Part shown: piece by piece, positions 42,664-52,855 of the stretch | How the letters are laid out: every line of letters begins with the position of its first letter | Position numbering within the stretch: position 1 is the stretch's first letter | IMG/VR virus record: IMGVR_UViG_3300044535_001062 | Span: 1 to 64,000 of that record | Strand: one strand, 5' to 3' | Length of the DNA: 64,000 nt | Source of the DNA: a virus | The notes under the pieces: model-generated | Seen by the model: only the letters and a program-made list of their open reading frames with translations | Database searches by the model: none | Told to the model about the DNA's origin: nothing | Made by a program: the position numbers and the translations under genes

Positions 42664-44229
42664 TTACTGAGGAACAATTGCTTCATTGGAATCTCGAACA
42701 GGAGCCATCAATTTCTGATACGCTTCTCTCCATCTGATTATTTCTGTTTTATCGAGTTTTTGATTCTGGAACAATGCACCTAAAATCAAAGAAGCACCTT
42801 CAATTTTATCTCCTGTGCGATATTCTTTTGGAATAATTATTTTAGTTTTTCCATCTTCAACAGTGGGTTCAAACAATGGAATCGCATACGTAGCCTTTCC
42901 AATTGTAGGAAGAGTGCTGATATTTAATTGCTGTTCGTCAGCTAAAGCCCAAGGTAAATAAACAATTTTCGCTCTTGCATTTTTGAACGCTGCCACTTCC
43001 TTTTCCCCAATAGGTTTAAATGTTCCATCTGCGGTCTGTGCGCTGGGCATAACTGCTACAGTAGAGATATAGAAATTAGCTTGAGTAGCATCAGTTGCCT
43101 TGAATGCACTTTTACCAGTTTCCATGTTAATTATGTACTTGTTCTTGGGTATCAGAACTTTTGTTCCAGATGGATCTTTTGAAAGGACCGTTGCTCTTTT
43201 AGCTACTACATTATCTCCACCGGAATAATTGATTGTGTATTTGTCTGCAACCTGGAAGCTAGATGGAGTAGATGCAGCCGGAACATTAAATACATTTATG
43301 CTTCTTCCTCCTACGTACTGGGTTCCGGTTTTGTCGTAACTAGGTATATTTGGAAGAACATAGTCCTTATAAAAACTTTCATATAACTCCGCTGGAGTTT
43401 TATCAATTGCAGTTGCGTCACCTTGATCAAGCTTGATTGCAGCGTATTGTGAAACAGCAGTAGGGTTATTTACAAACCAGTTATATCCTAAATCATATGC
43501 ATTGTCAACATTTTGAAGATTCTCTCCGGTTCTTTTTCTATGAAGTTCCTTTAATGACTCAGCTTCTATTCTATTAGCAGGTATTGTAGTAATTGTAACA
43601 GTTCTTTGAATTTTTGTAACAGGATCTGGCTCCCCAATCGATTCAGCTGATACTTTTGCCTTGTCTTTTGTGAGAATTTCTTTTCTCATGTAACTTTCAA
43701 AATCAAGAGCTTTTTCTAACCTAGGAACTATCATTCCAGTATTTTGATCTACAGTAACATATCCATCAATAAGAAGTTGTGGATTTTTACTAAGTTTATC
43801 TTTTAGGTCAGCTTCGCTTTTTGCATTTTTAGTTAAATTCGAAGCAAAGATTACTGACTGCGGTACAAAAAACCCTTTGCTTCTTCCTTCGCTTGCTAGT
43901 TCTTCGAGTGCAAATAAATTCTTACTTTTTGAGACAAGTAAATCTGTATTTTCATCCCAATTGTTTTTATCCATGTATGTAGATTCAACGATATTGGGAT
44001 CTCTTTGTCTGGCTCTATCAAAATAACTTTTGTAAAACGCAGCAGTAGTATTTTTTACATCGTTCAAATAAGCACTATGATAGAGCTTTTTATCTGCTGC
44101 TACCATACCTTTTAAACGATCTAATTCGCCTCTGTCTTTTTCGTCAAAAGCTTCTTTTTGTTCGGGTGCGGTATATTTTGGAAATTTACCTGTTGCCCCT
44201 ATTGCTGCGCCTAATGAAAATTCTGCCAT
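42664..44229 (-). CDS. 521-aa internal virion / structural protein
   Basis: Mixed helical and beta protein with a charged N-terminal region (APEQKEAFDEKDRGELDRLK) and many Lys residues. No enzyme motif is seen. The position between the paralogous internal proteins and the giant protein suggests an ejected or internal virion component, as in podovirus modules. Confidence 0.55.
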   Translation of the reverse strand: MAEFSLGAAIGATGKFPKYTAPEQKEAFDEKDRGELDRLKGMVAADKKLYHSAYLNDVKNTTAAFYKSYFDRARQRDPNIVESTYMDKNNWDENTDLLVSKSKNLFALEELASEGRSKGFFVPQSVIFASNLTKNAKSEADLKDKLSKNPQLLIDGYVTVDQNTGMIVPRLEKALDFESYMRKEILTKDKAKVSAESIGEPDPVTKIQRTVTITTIPANRIEAESLKELHRKRTGENLQNVDNAYDLGYNWFVNNPTAVSQYAAIKLDQGDATAIDKTPAELYESFYKDYVLPNIPSYDKTGTQYVGGRSINVFNVPAASTPSSFQVADKYTINYSGGDNVVAKRATVLSKDPSGTKVLIPKNKYIINMETGKSAFKATDATQANFYISTVAVMPSAQTADGTFKPIGEKEVAAFKNARAKIVYLPWALADEQQLNISTLPTIGKATYAIPLFEPTVEDGKTKIIIPKEYRTGDKIEGASLILGALFQNQKLDKTEIIRWREAYQKLMAPVRDSNEAIVPQ

Positions 44230-44231
44230 GT

Positions 44232-44879
44232 TTATGCTACTTCTTTTGCTCCACCTAATATCATTGCTGACTTAGCTAGATTTTCTGTTCCAGATTTAAT
44301 CGCTGCCCCTGCTGCTTTTTGAGCTAGGAGTTTATATTCACGCTGTTCTGATATGTCTTTGAGTCCCAACGAAGTCAATCCAGCTCTGATTCTCTCGAGT
44401 CCGGTTAATGCCTGTTGCTTTGCTTGGATGTCTGCTTGAACGATTCCTTGTTCAGCCTGTAATCCACTGAGTCCAGCAGTACGAGAAACAAACTGAGACG
44501 CTTGTGGTGATCTTTCTGATACGTTACGCATTGCTTGTGAAAACTGCGTAGCTGCGTTCGATCTCATGATTCCTTCCATTTCACTACCAATTCCCATTTG
44601 ATATTGTCTAGCGTATATGTCTTCCAATGTTTCGAGAGGTTTCGCTGCTTCTCGATAACTAGGAAAAGGAAGTCTTTTGGCTTTTTTCAACTGGTTCAAT
44701 CCTACTGCCATTTGGACTAAACCAAGTCCGCCTGCAGCTGCTGCACCAACTCCTGTGAGTTTGTCAATTCCCTGCGAAGTAGATTGATTTCCAGTAGCTG
44801 CACTAATCAAATCCGCAATATCGCCAGATTGTCCATATGCGCTAAACGGTGTAGTTTTATCTTGTATTGGTCCTGCCAT
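44232..44879 (-). CDS. Internal virion-type protein, paralogue B
   Basis: 215 aa. Gly/Ala-rich hydrophobic N-terminal third (VGAAAAGGLGLVQMAVGLNQ) followed by a long helical region with Gln/Ala-rich heptads. It shares the spaced pattern GLxQLxKAxxLPFPxY and a conserved C-terminus (AGAAIKSGTENL...ILGG) with the gene upstream, so the two arose by tandem duplication. A membrane-active ejection role, as for T7 gp14, is inferred from composition. Confidence 0.65.
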   Translation of the reverse strand: MAGPIQDKTTPFSAYGQSGDIADLISAATGNQSTSQGIDKLTGVGAAAAGGLGLVQMAVGLNQLKKAKRLPFPSYREAAKPLETLEDIYARQYQMGIGSEMEGIMRSNAATQFSQAMRNVSERSPQASQFVSRTAGLSGLQAEQGIVQADIQAKQQALTGLERIRAGLTSLGLKDISEQREYKLLAQKAAGAAIKSGTENLAKSAMILGGAKEVA

Positions 44880-44881
44880 AA

Positions 44882-45463
44882 TTAACCTGTTGTATAACCT
44901 CCTAAAATTTGACCGGCTCTCATGACGTTTTCACTTCCGGTTTTGATTGCTTCTCCTGCTGCCATCTCAGCCTGTGTTTTATATTGTCTCTTGGCTGCAA
45001 TGTCTGTTTTTAAAATATCAGATATCTCTGCACCTGTTCTAGTCAATCCTCCCAACTGAGATTGTCTGTAAGAGTAATCCATCTGAGCTAATGCTTTTTC
45101 TGTGTTTATTCTATCCAGTGCAGTAACTCTTCCATATGAGCTTGCTAACTGGGGTGCATTTTCAAATACGTTTCTGTAATTCTGTATGCTCTGAGCCCCC
45201 ACGTTACGCCTCATCATGTCCATTTTTTCTTGACCAAGTCCCTTTTCAAAATTCTCTTTGTAGAGACGATTTGTGTCTTGTGCGTACTTCAGTCCTTCAC
45301 TGTAGTTAGGAAACGGAAGCTTGTTTGCTTTGCGTAATTGACTAAGACCAGTAGCCAACTGAAGAACACCACCGAGTGCGGCAGTGGCTCCACCAATGAC
45401 TTTGCCGGATGCGAGTAATCCGAGAATAGCAGCCGGAATAACTAAAATGGTACTTATTATCAT
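44882..45463 (-). CDS. Internal virion-type protein, paralogue A
   Basis: 193 aa. A hydrophobic N-terminal segment (IISTILVIPAAILGLLASGK) then ALGGVLQLATGLSQLRKANK and LPFPNYSEG, then helices ending GEAIKTGSENV...ILGG. Paralogous to the next gene. A TAACTTTG (-7 type) lies 13 nt before the ATG (45477-45484). Confidence 0.65.
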   Translation of the reverse strand: MIISTILVIPAAILGLLASGKVIGGATAALGGVLQLATGLSQLRKANKLPFPNYSEGLKYAQDTNRLYKENFEKGLGQEKMDMMRRNVGAQSIQNYRNVFENAPQLASSYGRVTALDRINTEKALAQMDYSYRQSQLGGLTRTGAEISDILKTDIAAKRQYKTQAEMAAGEAIKTGSENVMRAGQILGGYTTG

Positions 45464-45492
45464 ATCGTAAACATTACAAAGTTAACGCATTA

Positions 45493-48400
45493 TCACTTAT
45501 TATACAATCGGTGATTTGGTCTATACTTGATTATGTAGTTAAACAACTTCTGAAATATACCAGCTTGGAATTTCAGCTTTATCTTCATGTACTTACCCCA
45601 CAATCTACTTGTGTCGGAACTATTCACTCCACTGACAGTAGAATCGTTTTTAACCGGGGCGTAGTAATAATCTTCAAGTTCTTCAAACTCAACATCATCC
45701 AGATACGAAATGTGGTCTCTCGTTCCAAAATCAATTCGTTTTGGAGTAGTGTGAGTTACAGCTTGTACTGCCTCATAAGTCTTGGAAAGGTTTGGATCGA
45801 TGTTTACAACACCTTCGATATATCCATCGTACCCTGTTCCATAAAACGTATTGTATGAGCCAGTATTCTGAACATAAATTTTGTTCTGTTCGTTTGGCTT
45901 ACTCGAGTAGAAAGTATTTGTGCGAGTGGTCATGATGTTTGGCCACATACTCAACTTACTTATGAATCCGTTTTTAACCTCGTCATAAACAAGAGAAAAC
46001 ATCGTATAGTATTGAGGATGAGTCTCTGGGGTAAGTTGCTCCCAGTAAGTAGGCCAGAAGAATCCCATACCCGGAATGTCGGTTCCAGAAGAAGTGTGAT
46101 TTACTTTACAACGATAAACGTAGCTCATACCACTAACGTGCCTAGGGGCAACGAGATTGTTTCCTGGATAAAGAGTAGTATTCACATCACCAAGAAAATT
46201 ATTTATCACCAAGTTACCAACAGTATAAGAAGTTCCAAGTGTATGTTGCTGTAAAGTAGGATCGATTCCCTTGAACGCAAAGATTACTTCGTAAAACTGA
46301 TTGTTAAATCCAGCGCATACACCGTATCCTGTGATTGGCTGAATCCCCAGGTTAACCCATTTAGCATTGTTTAGAAGAAACGACAGCATGCCTTTGTCGG
46401 AAATAACACTAACTCCGTTTCCACTGAGTCGCACTACCTTGCGTATTTCAGAGTTATACCAATAAAGATTTTCGTCTCCGGTAAAAGTCTTTCCTTTAAC
46501 AACAGCGAATTTATCTGTAGCACCGTAGCCACTTAACTGTGGACCTGGAATTTTTAGAACATCCCCACTACCAAGAACAATATCAGTTCCTGCGCTAGTA
46601 GTAAACAACTGACCTTCGTTGATAAACTGTCTTCTAACTGAATATGGTTGCAGTGTATACAAACTACCATTAATAACTTCCATTTCTGTTATTTCTCCTT
46701 GATTGGTATCAAGATCAACAACATCAATAGGCTTGAATATTCGATAATTGTCTTTTTGTGATCCGGTGGTCTTTACTTGAGACCAGCGTATAGATGCTGG
46801 TCTTTTTCCATCCCATTCGTTTGCTTCATCGTAACCATTTTCTAAAATCGTATTGTCAATAATACTATACTGAGAATCGTAATTATTTTGATTTTCAATT
46901 TCGGGCCACTGCTCAAGCCAAGAAATCAATCCTGTCGCAAGGCTTCCTGCGGCAAGTAATCTGGGTGAGTTAGCAATACTCCAATCTCGAATATAAACAT
47001 CGAAAGTACCTTTTTTTGCATTTTTGTCTACGTACTGAGGATAAATGTAGCCAGAACCTGTTTCAGATCCATCGTAATCAACAGTGTAAAACATTTGAGT
47101 ATTAGAAACGTTCTGAGAATAAAAAGAAAACCCTAAACCAAAACCATTCGTTCTACCAAATCCATCTGCTTGTTGATTATTGGTCGATCTAATTTTCATG
47201 TGTGTTTTTTGTGTAAACACATCTCCACCAAAAACATCATCGGTTAATGTTTGTCTATCACCGGAACCAAGTATTCTAATGTGACCAGTTGATTCATACA
47301 AAGTTTCGTTTTTGTTTTTAGCGTATTTTAAATTAGCACCGAGGTTTCTAAATATCTGACCATAAACACAACCCTCTCTCAAAAACGTACCAGAACCTGT
47401 TGCCGGAAATGTGCCAACAGCTCCTTGAATAGTTGGGTAAAGTTTAGTGGAAAGTTTAAATATATGACAATTGAGATTATTGCTATAAAACTGATTCACT
47501 GTTCCAACAGTTCTTCCCGATGGCGGAACAGAAATTCCATTTTTTATAACAGTAGTACCACCCCAACCAGACAGCAATTCTCCAGTGACAAATGGTCTAG
47601 AATCGGTTATATTAAAATTAGTGTAATTAATAAGGGAAGATCCAAACCAACCTGTATATTCTTGATGTACGGATTCATATTCTCCGACAACATGACCTTG
47701 TATAGTATACTCGTCATACGGAAGAGGAACACTAAGAACTTTGATAATATCTGTATTAGAATAATTATACTGAGTAGTGTTGAAATAAATATCCGGAGAA
47801 TAAAAATAAACAAATTCCGATCTATCTGCTGATCCCAATTGTACACTAATCTGCGGTTGGCCGGTATTACCGTCTCTTCTACATTGATTGTTGGGATAAA
47901 CACTAAATACATACGGATTAAATGTAATGTCCTTGTTGTATGGTATTACATTGTTATCAGTAGACGGCACTGTATCTTCTTTGACACCAGCTAAAAAAAT
48001 ACCAGTAGCTAAAACCTCGGGTATTCTTTCTGCTCTAACGATTCTATATGATTTTACTAAATCAAATAAAGACTGTCCGTTTACGACATATTGTAAATTG
48101 ATGTTTGAAAATTTTGGATAAACAATATTTACATATTCTGAATCAAAATCAGTAAAGTTTGTTGTCGTTATATTATTTGCGGTTCTCCTATTGGGCAACG
48201 TAACATTGTCAACAGCAGTATCAAATCTAATATCATCAAGCCAATATGCATTACTCCATTTTCCTGTGGTTTTCCACTGAACTTGAATACCGAAACGATA
48301 GGTATCGTTCATCATGTATCCAACATAATTATTAACATTTTTTGGATCTTGATATTCTCCATAACGATACGAAGGATATTGCTTAGCTATGTCATTCCAA

Positions 48401-50202
48401 CCAAATCTGTTTCCTCTCCAGATACTTGGTATTTGTCTTATTTCTAAACTATGTGTAATTTGCGAAGCCCATTCTGATAAATCTTCATCTATCTTTTCGT
48501 CAAAATTAGACACGAAGAGTCTATTCGATACTATTTTTAAATTTTTTGCCTTGGTTACTTTTGCGGTCAAAGCCAGTATGTCAGCAGGAGCAAGTGTTAT
48601 GTTGTCCTCTCCTACTCCAGTGTGAGAAATATTTAATTCAGTTTCATCTCCTATTTTAAATCTTTGAACCAATTTCGCAGTAAATGTTTCTCCCTCATAT
48701 TCAATTGCAACCAATTCAAAATAAGCAAATTCTCCACTAGGTATCGAAGTTAATTTTAAATTCACACCTTTACCTGTAATTGTTCCAGGAGCATCTCCTC
48801 GAACTTCGCTAGGAGTTGATATTTTTTTGCTAAATATATTTATTGGGCTAGTGGGATATAAATAATCCGTTCCTATGAAATCATCTGTCAAAAATCTACC
48901 AGTATATCTTTTGTTTCCACAAGTCAAAGTTCCACCGCCCTCAGCAATGCTAACAAATTCAATTTTTGCTGCCGGATTCTCAACAAATAACGATGTTTGC
49001 CTATCTACATCAGACAAATCAATAGATCCTCCGTTAATAGTTAAAACGTTATCTTGTGAATATGGATACGGTATTGTAAGAGTTCTTGGTTTATTGAAAT
49101 CATCGGTCCAGTATATATTTACATCTTGCCCTCTTTTTTCAACTACACACTGCACTTGATGCGATTTATCGAAGCCAAGAAGCTTAGAACGAAGTATTCT
49201 AGTATAAGTGTATGCATTCGTACTGTCATTGTATTGAACAACACCAATTTCACTTATAGTTCTAGTCGGAGTCCCCGAAACAATTTTTGCAGTAGTAGAA
49301 AAAACAACAGTATCCGTACCAACACTTTCCATTCCGATAATCTGAAAAGGCTGAACGTCATCGATGAATTCTGAAACCTTTACAATACTTTCAACTAAAT
49401 CTAACGTGCCCGGTGTAGTTGTTGTGTTTCCACTGCTGAAAATAGAAAAATCATTATCAAGAGCAGTAGCCGGAGTTTTAACTACTTCTAAATATCCAGT
49501 GGTAGCTGATGTACGATAAAGAACACTTGATGTCAAATTTGCAGACAATGTTGTCAAAGTAGAAACAACCGTATTGTACAAATTGATTAAGGTAACAGCT
49601 GCAAATCCATTTATTCCAGCACCTGCAGATGTAAGATTTATCTTATATAAAGGATCGAATGTAACACTAGGAGAAGGACTAGTAACGTAAGTTACTTGTG
49701 AATATAACTCTATGATTGTAGGAGAAATGACTCTTATATAATAAAAGTTGGTATTTACTAGTCCTCCAATGGCAGTACCACCAAATGTAACAACATAGTT
49801 TACATATTCCCCATCTGTAAAACCATGAGGAGCAGTCGTAGTAATACGATCATTCAAGGTATCTACTGATGCTACTATTGCTGAAGTTCCTGCTGTACCA
49901 AGAGTTACTGTTTGTTGTGTAATAGTACTGAAGTTCTGCAGATAAAGAGTTCCGTTGTAATTTGCAGTAGGTTTAGCTGGACATTCCAGATTCACACGAA
50001 ACTTTGCTACAGATAGATCCGGATTCGGAATGGTTACTTTCAAATCGTTTCCATTCACCGGAGAAATTGCTACCATGTTATTTCCAGCAGAATCTCTGTG
50101 TCTTATGTTAAGAGCGTCAATATAGTTACCCTGACCAACCGCTTGTAGGTCAGAGTCAGAGTCCATTATTCCATTTTGAAGTAATCTTACGAATTGAGAC
50201 AT
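45493..50202 (-). CDS. Large tail protein (hub/stabilisation type)
   Basis: 1569 aa. N-terminus MSQFVRLLQNGIMDSDSDLQ followed by GQGNYIDALNIRHRD, a start seen in large tail/stabilisation proteins of crAss-like and related podoviruses. The rest is beta-rich with repeated strand-turn units and many Asn, Thr and Tyr. It is the second largest protein and is located between the ring/adaptor genes and the internal proteins, so it is probably the tail hub or tubular assembly. Confidence 0.65.
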   Translation of the reverse strand: MSQFVRLLQNGIMDSDSDLQAVGQGNYIDALNIRHRDSAGNNMVAISPVNGNDLKVTIPNPDLSVAKFRVNLECPAKPTANYNGTLYLQNFSTITQQTVTLGTAGTSAIVASVDTLNDRITTTAPHGFTDGEYVNYVVTFGGTAIGGLVNTNFYYIRVISPTIIELYSQVTYVTSPSPSVTFDPLYKINLTSAGAGINGFAAVTLINLYNTVVSTLTTLSANLTSSVLYRTSATTGYLEVVKTPATALDNDFSIFSSGNTTTTPGTLDLVESIVKVSEFIDDVQPFQIIGMESVGTDTVVFSTTAKIVSGTPTRTISEIGVVQYNDSTNAYTYTRILRSKLLGFDKSHQVQCVVEKRGQDVNIYWTDDFNKPRTLTIPYPYSQDNVLTINGGSIDLSDVDRQTSLFVENPAAKIEFVSIAEGGGTLTCGNKRYTGRFLTDDFIGTDYLYPTSPINIFSKKISTPSEVRGDAPGTITGKGVNLKLTSIPSGEFAYFELVAIEYEGETFTAKLVQRFKIGDETELNISHTGVGEDNITLAPADILALTAKVTKAKNLKIVSNRLFVSNFDEKIDEDLSEWASQITHSLEIRQIPSIWRGNRFGWNDIAKQYPSYRYGEYQDPKNVNNYVGYMMNDTYRFGIQVQWKTTGKWSNAYWLDDIRFDTAVDNVTLPNRRTANNITTTNFTDFDSEYVNIVYPKFSNINLQYVVNGQSLFDLVKSYRIVRAERIPEVLATGIFLAGVKEDTVPSTDNNVIPYNKDITFNPYVFSVYPNNQCRRDGNTGQPQISVQLGSADRSEFVYFYSPDIYFNTTQYNYSNTDIIKVLSVPLPYDEYTIQGHVVGEYESVHQEYTGWFGSSLINYTNFNITDSRPFVTGELLSGWGGTTVIKNGISVPPSGRTVGTVNQFYSNNLNCHIFKLSTKLYPTIQGAVGTFPATGSGTFLREGCVYGQIFRNLGANLKYAKNKNETLYESTGHIRILGSGDRQTLTDDVFGGDVFTQKTHMKIRSTNNQQADGFGRTNGFGLGFSFYSQNVSNTQMFYTVDYDGSETGSGYIYPQYVDKNAKKGTFDVYIRDWSIANSPRLLAAGSLATGLISWLEQWPEIENQNNYDSQYSIIDNTILENGYDEANEWDGKRPASIRWSQVKTTGSQKDNYRIFKPIDVVDLDTNQGEITEMEVINGSLYTLQPYSVRRQFINEGQLFTTSAGTDIVLGSGDVLKIPGPQLSGYGATDKFAVVKGKTFTGDENLYWYNSEIRKVVRLSGNGVSVISDKGMLSFLLNNAKWVNLGIQPITGYGVCAGFNNQFYEVIFAFKGIDPTLQQHTLGTSYTVGNLVINNFLGDVNTTLYPGNNLVAPRHVSGMSYVYRCKVNHTSSGTDIPGMGFFWPTYWEQLTPETHPQYYTMFSLVYDEVKNGFISKLSMWPNIMTTRTNTFYSSKPNEQNKIYVQNTGSYNTFYGTGYDGYIEGVVNIDPNLSKTYEAVQAVTHTTPKRIDFGTRDHISYLDDVEFEELEDYYYAPVKNDSTVSGVNSSDTSRLWGKYMKIKLKFQAGIFQKLFNYIIKYRPNHRLYNK

Positions 50203-50204
50203 AT

Positions 50205-50696
50205 TTAAAAATTAGCTGCTCTTTGAAATTGAAATTCTTTTCTGTAACTTTCCATTATTGCACCGTAGCGATCGAAGTGTCTGCGACAATACTTCCAGCC
50301 AACATAAGCAACAAGCATTCTTTCCCATTCTTGCTTTAAGTAAACGTGACCATCTTCTGTGATAGGAAAGCCTTTGTACTGAACTTGGAATCTGGTGTTA
50401 TCTGTAATATTCAAAGCACTCTTGAAGATTATGTAATCGTTCTGGATTTCAAAATCAATTCCCTCGCAATATCTATCACCGTCACAAAGCTTTACAATTT
50501 TCACAGACATTACACCTTCCGGCAGTTTTAGACGTGAGTCCTCAGCCTCTAAAACAACATCGTAAAATCTCTGCACACTAGCAGCACGAAAGGTTTTCAG
50601 TGCTTGGTTTACCAAGACTTTAAACCACAGAGCATTCTCAGAATAACTAGCTTGTAATTCTTCGCATGCTGCAGATATAACGTCTTCAATTTTCAT
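50205..50696 (-). CDS. Head-tail adaptor/ring-type protein 1
   Basis: 163 aa. A helical N-terminus (MKIEDVISAACEELQASY), a beta middle (LKLPEGVMSVKIVKLCDG) and a helical C-terminus (EWERMLVAYVGWKYCRRHF). Size, layout and position just downstream of other ring-like genes fit a head-tail connector. Not proven by motif. Confidence 0.55.
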   Translation of the reverse strand: MKIEDVISAACEELQASYSENALWFKVLVNQALKTFRAASVQRFYDVVLEAEDSRLKLPEGVMSVKIVKLCDGDRYCEGIDFEIQNDYIIFKSALNITDNTRFQVQYKGFPITEDGHVYLKQEWERMLVAYVGWKYCRRHFDRYGAIMESYRKEFQFQRAANF

Positions 50697-50699
50697 TTA

Positions 50700-51356
50700 T
50701 TATTGTGGTTTATTTGGAATGGTATCCTGGGAATCAGAAATAGCATCTGCTACTCTAACCGCTTTTCTCAAAAGATCAGTGCTAATAGCTTCAACGATTT
50801 CGTTTTCCATTGCTGCGTCAATTGGATATTGATCCACATCAATACGATAGTTTGGTACATCCGTTGGATCGTTAAATATCGCACGCACCAAAAGTTTTCT
50901 TAGCTTGGTGTTTTTGTAAACATTGATGTAGCTGTAGCCATCGTAATCTACAATGTAATCCCACACAACCTCTTTTTCTTTTTGAAAAATAGAATGCATA
51001 GACAAAGCCGTAAAGTTTGATCTAAGACGAATAAATGGTTTCTGTTGGTTAACGTGCCCAACATAAATAAAACCGTCTTGTCTATCGTCAAGTCTAATAA
51101 CAGAAGGACATGGAAAACGAACCACGTCACAATCAGTCTGTATGTCATCATCGAGTATTTCAACACTAATTGCCTGTACACATGCTTCGTTTATTCTGTC
51201 GCTGTAAGGTTGTTTGTAACCTGCTGACAATATGGATGCTCTGGCCGTATGAATCTTTGATTCTATAAATGCATCGTCATATCTAACTTCATCTGTGGTT
51301 ATTCCACCACTCACGTTAGATATGATTCGCTGTGTAATTTCTCTGAGCGTGCTCAT
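50700..51356 (-). CDS. Ring/connector-type protein 2
   Basis: 218 aa. An N-terminal helix (STLREITQRIISNVSGGI), strand-rich middle (CDVVRFPCPSVIRLDDRQ) and a helical end with ENEIVEAISTDLLRKAVRVAD. The pattern resembles podovirus ring or tubular proteins. One of three consecutive such genes. Confidence 0.55.
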   Translation of the reverse strand: MSTLREITQRIISNVSGGITTDEVRYDDAFIESKIHTARASILSAGYKQPYSDRINEACVQAISVEILDDDIQTDCDVVRFPCPSVIRLDDRQDGFIYVGHVNQQKPFIRLRSNFTALSMHSIFQKEKEVVWDYIVDYDGYSYINVYKNTKLRKLLVRAIFNDPTDVPNYRIDVDQYPIDAAMENEIVEAISTDLLRKAVRVADAISDSQDTIPNKPQ

Positions 51357-51359
51357 CTA

Positions 51360-52187
51360 TTAGGGGTTAATTGCAATATCCTGTGCAGAACTGTTTCGTA
51401 ATTCATTATCACGAACCTGTCCGGCATATGTAAATACACATTCGTCAACTAAACGGTAAAGAAACTTTTCCGTGTAAGCTGTGATTTGTGTCGAACCAGT
51501 TGACGTAAATATCTGTCCGTTTGTAGAAGTCGGCTGTGCCATGTAATCTACTTTTATAGACTTGGGTGTCGGAAACAAATACAATGATTTGGTGTTGCCT
51601 GTTCCAAGAATACGATTCTGTAGCTGATACTTCGGGCTGAAAATTGTAGGAGTATGATAAACATCAATTTTTCTATCTGAAAAATACGGCTTAGCTTCTC
51701 TTTCAATAACTATTCTAACAGGCTCTCCGGTGTTCATCGTGAGATTGCTAGATACTGTAAAAGTAGTACGTGTTACTTTTGTGCATGTTCCAACCTGTCC
51801 TGCAAAATCGGAAATTGAATCACCTTTTCTAACCACATGACCAGGAGCTACGAATACGTAAACATACGGCCCAACACCGGTAAATGTAACACTGTCAAAA
51901 GATTGTAGTTTGTGGAACGTAAACGCAACTCTAAACAAGTGCATGTAAGTCCTATCTAATCCAACTAAGTCATAGTATGGATTACTCACCGGCTTTACTT
52001 CGTCTTTTATCAAAAGACTCCAAAGCTCATCGTATTCTTTCTGCAAGTCCAAATCTCTGTAAATTTTTTCACAGAGTCTGTAAATAGTTTCCTCAATAAT
52101 TCGGTCGGCTTTTCCGGTATCGATATACGCACTGTAAGCCTTATCTATCTTTTGCTGAAGAAGTGTATAAAATTGTGCGCCAGTCAT
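51360..52187 (-). CDS. Ring/connector-type protein 3
   Basis: 275 aa. N-terminal helices (YTLLQQKIDKAYSAYIDTGK), a beta domain with VAPGHVVRKGDSISDFAGQV, and a C-terminal helix (FLYRLVDECVFTYAGQVRDN). Likely part of the portal collar or tail tube; assignment by context. A -7 element ends 5 nt before the ATG. Confidence 0.5.
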   Translation of the reverse strand: MTGAQFYTLLQQKIDKAYSAYIDTGKADRIIEETIYRLCEKIYRDLDLQKEYDELWSLLIKDEVKPVSNPYYDLVGLDRTYMHLFRVAFTFHKLQSFDSVTFTGVGPYVYVFVAPGHVVRKGDSISDFAGQVGTCTKVTRTTFTVSSNLTMNTGEPVRIVIEREAKPYFSDRKIDVYHTPTIFSPKYQLQNRILGTGNTKSLYLFPTPKSIKVDYMAQPTSTNGQIFTSTGSTQITAYTEKFLYRLVDECVFTYAGQVRDNELRNSSAQDIAINP

Positions 52188-52192
52188 TAATA

Positions 52193-52200
52193 CAAATATA
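52193..52200 (-). promoter_or_regulatory. -7 element TATATTTG 5 nt before the ATG at 52187
   Basis: A perfect TAnnTTTG on the minus strand, with no clear -33 element. It would restart transcription after the NinG-type gene. Confidence 0.45.
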
Positions 52201-52211
52201 CGAAAATTAAA

Positions 52212-52802
52212 TCAATCCCATATATTTTTACTCTTCCTCAAAAATTGAACGTGATCTTCAGTTTCATGTATTTTTTCCAGTAGTTCGTCAGCAGTAAATT
52301 TTGTTATGACTTTTGATAACGAAACAATCTCATCAGCCATGCCTTTTCCATATCGTGCATCTAATCTTTTGCCGTATTCATACTGCATTCCACTCATACC
52401 AACATTACAAGCATAACACTGAGGAGCACAATTTCCAACGTGAAACCGGGTTGACATGAATCTTCTTGACTGAAAATGACCATTTTGTATCTTTCTCCAG
52501 TATTCCAGTCTGTCGCAAGTAAAACATTTTACCATGCCATTGTTATCTGCATGCAACAAACGAATGTAAACTGAAAACACGGTGTCCAGTTTTTTGGTCA
52601 AAGACGATATACTTAGTTTCTTTTTTGTTTTTAGGATTTCGGCTCGTTCCTTCTTTTTTTGAAGATTATATTTTTTTAAACAAGTTATGCACAGTTTTTT
52701 TGTCTTGTTGGCAAACGGTCTATTTCTACCACAAGAAGAACAAGTGGTTACTTTTTCAACCGGTTCTTTTTTCGATGCTGTAAATTTTTTTCTGGGTAAC
52801 AT
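52212..52802 (-). CDS. NinG/Rap-type recombination nuclease
   Basis: 196 aa from the ATG at 52802 (MLPRKKFTASKK); an upstream in-frame start would lie across a terminator. A first zinc-finger-like pair (CSSC, then CITC) precedes the NinG core: DTVFSVYIRLLHADNNG (about 82-98), CFTCDR, NGHFQSRRFMSTRFH (about 117-131), CAPQCYACN (about 135-143) and MQYEYGKRLDARYG. NinG (lambda Rap) cleaves recombination intermediates. It lies inside the structural module rather than with the recombination genes at 60-62 kb. Confidence 0.8.
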   Translation of the reverse strand: MLPRKKFTASKKEPVEKVTTCSSCGRNRPFANKTKKLCITCLKKYNLQKKKERAEILKTKKKLSISSLTKKLDTVFSVYIRLLHADNNGMVKCFTCDRLEYWRKIQNGHFQSRRFMSTRFHVGNCAPQCYACNVGMSGMQYEYGKRLDARYGKGMADEIVSLSKVITKFTADELLEKIHETEDHVQFLRKSKNIWD

Positions 52803-52806
52803 AGAT

Positions 52807-52841
52807 AAAAACAAAAACCCCCTCCGATTTCTCGAAGGGGG
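52807..52841 (-). terminator. Strong Rho-independent terminator upstream of the NinG-type gene
   Basis: On the minus strand, CCCCCTTCGA pairs with TCGGAGGGGG around a GAAA loop (52818-52841), followed by TTTTTGTTTTT (52817-52807). It ends transcription coming from the 287-aa gene. Confidence 0.9.
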
Positions 52842-52855
52842 AAACAAAATGAATA

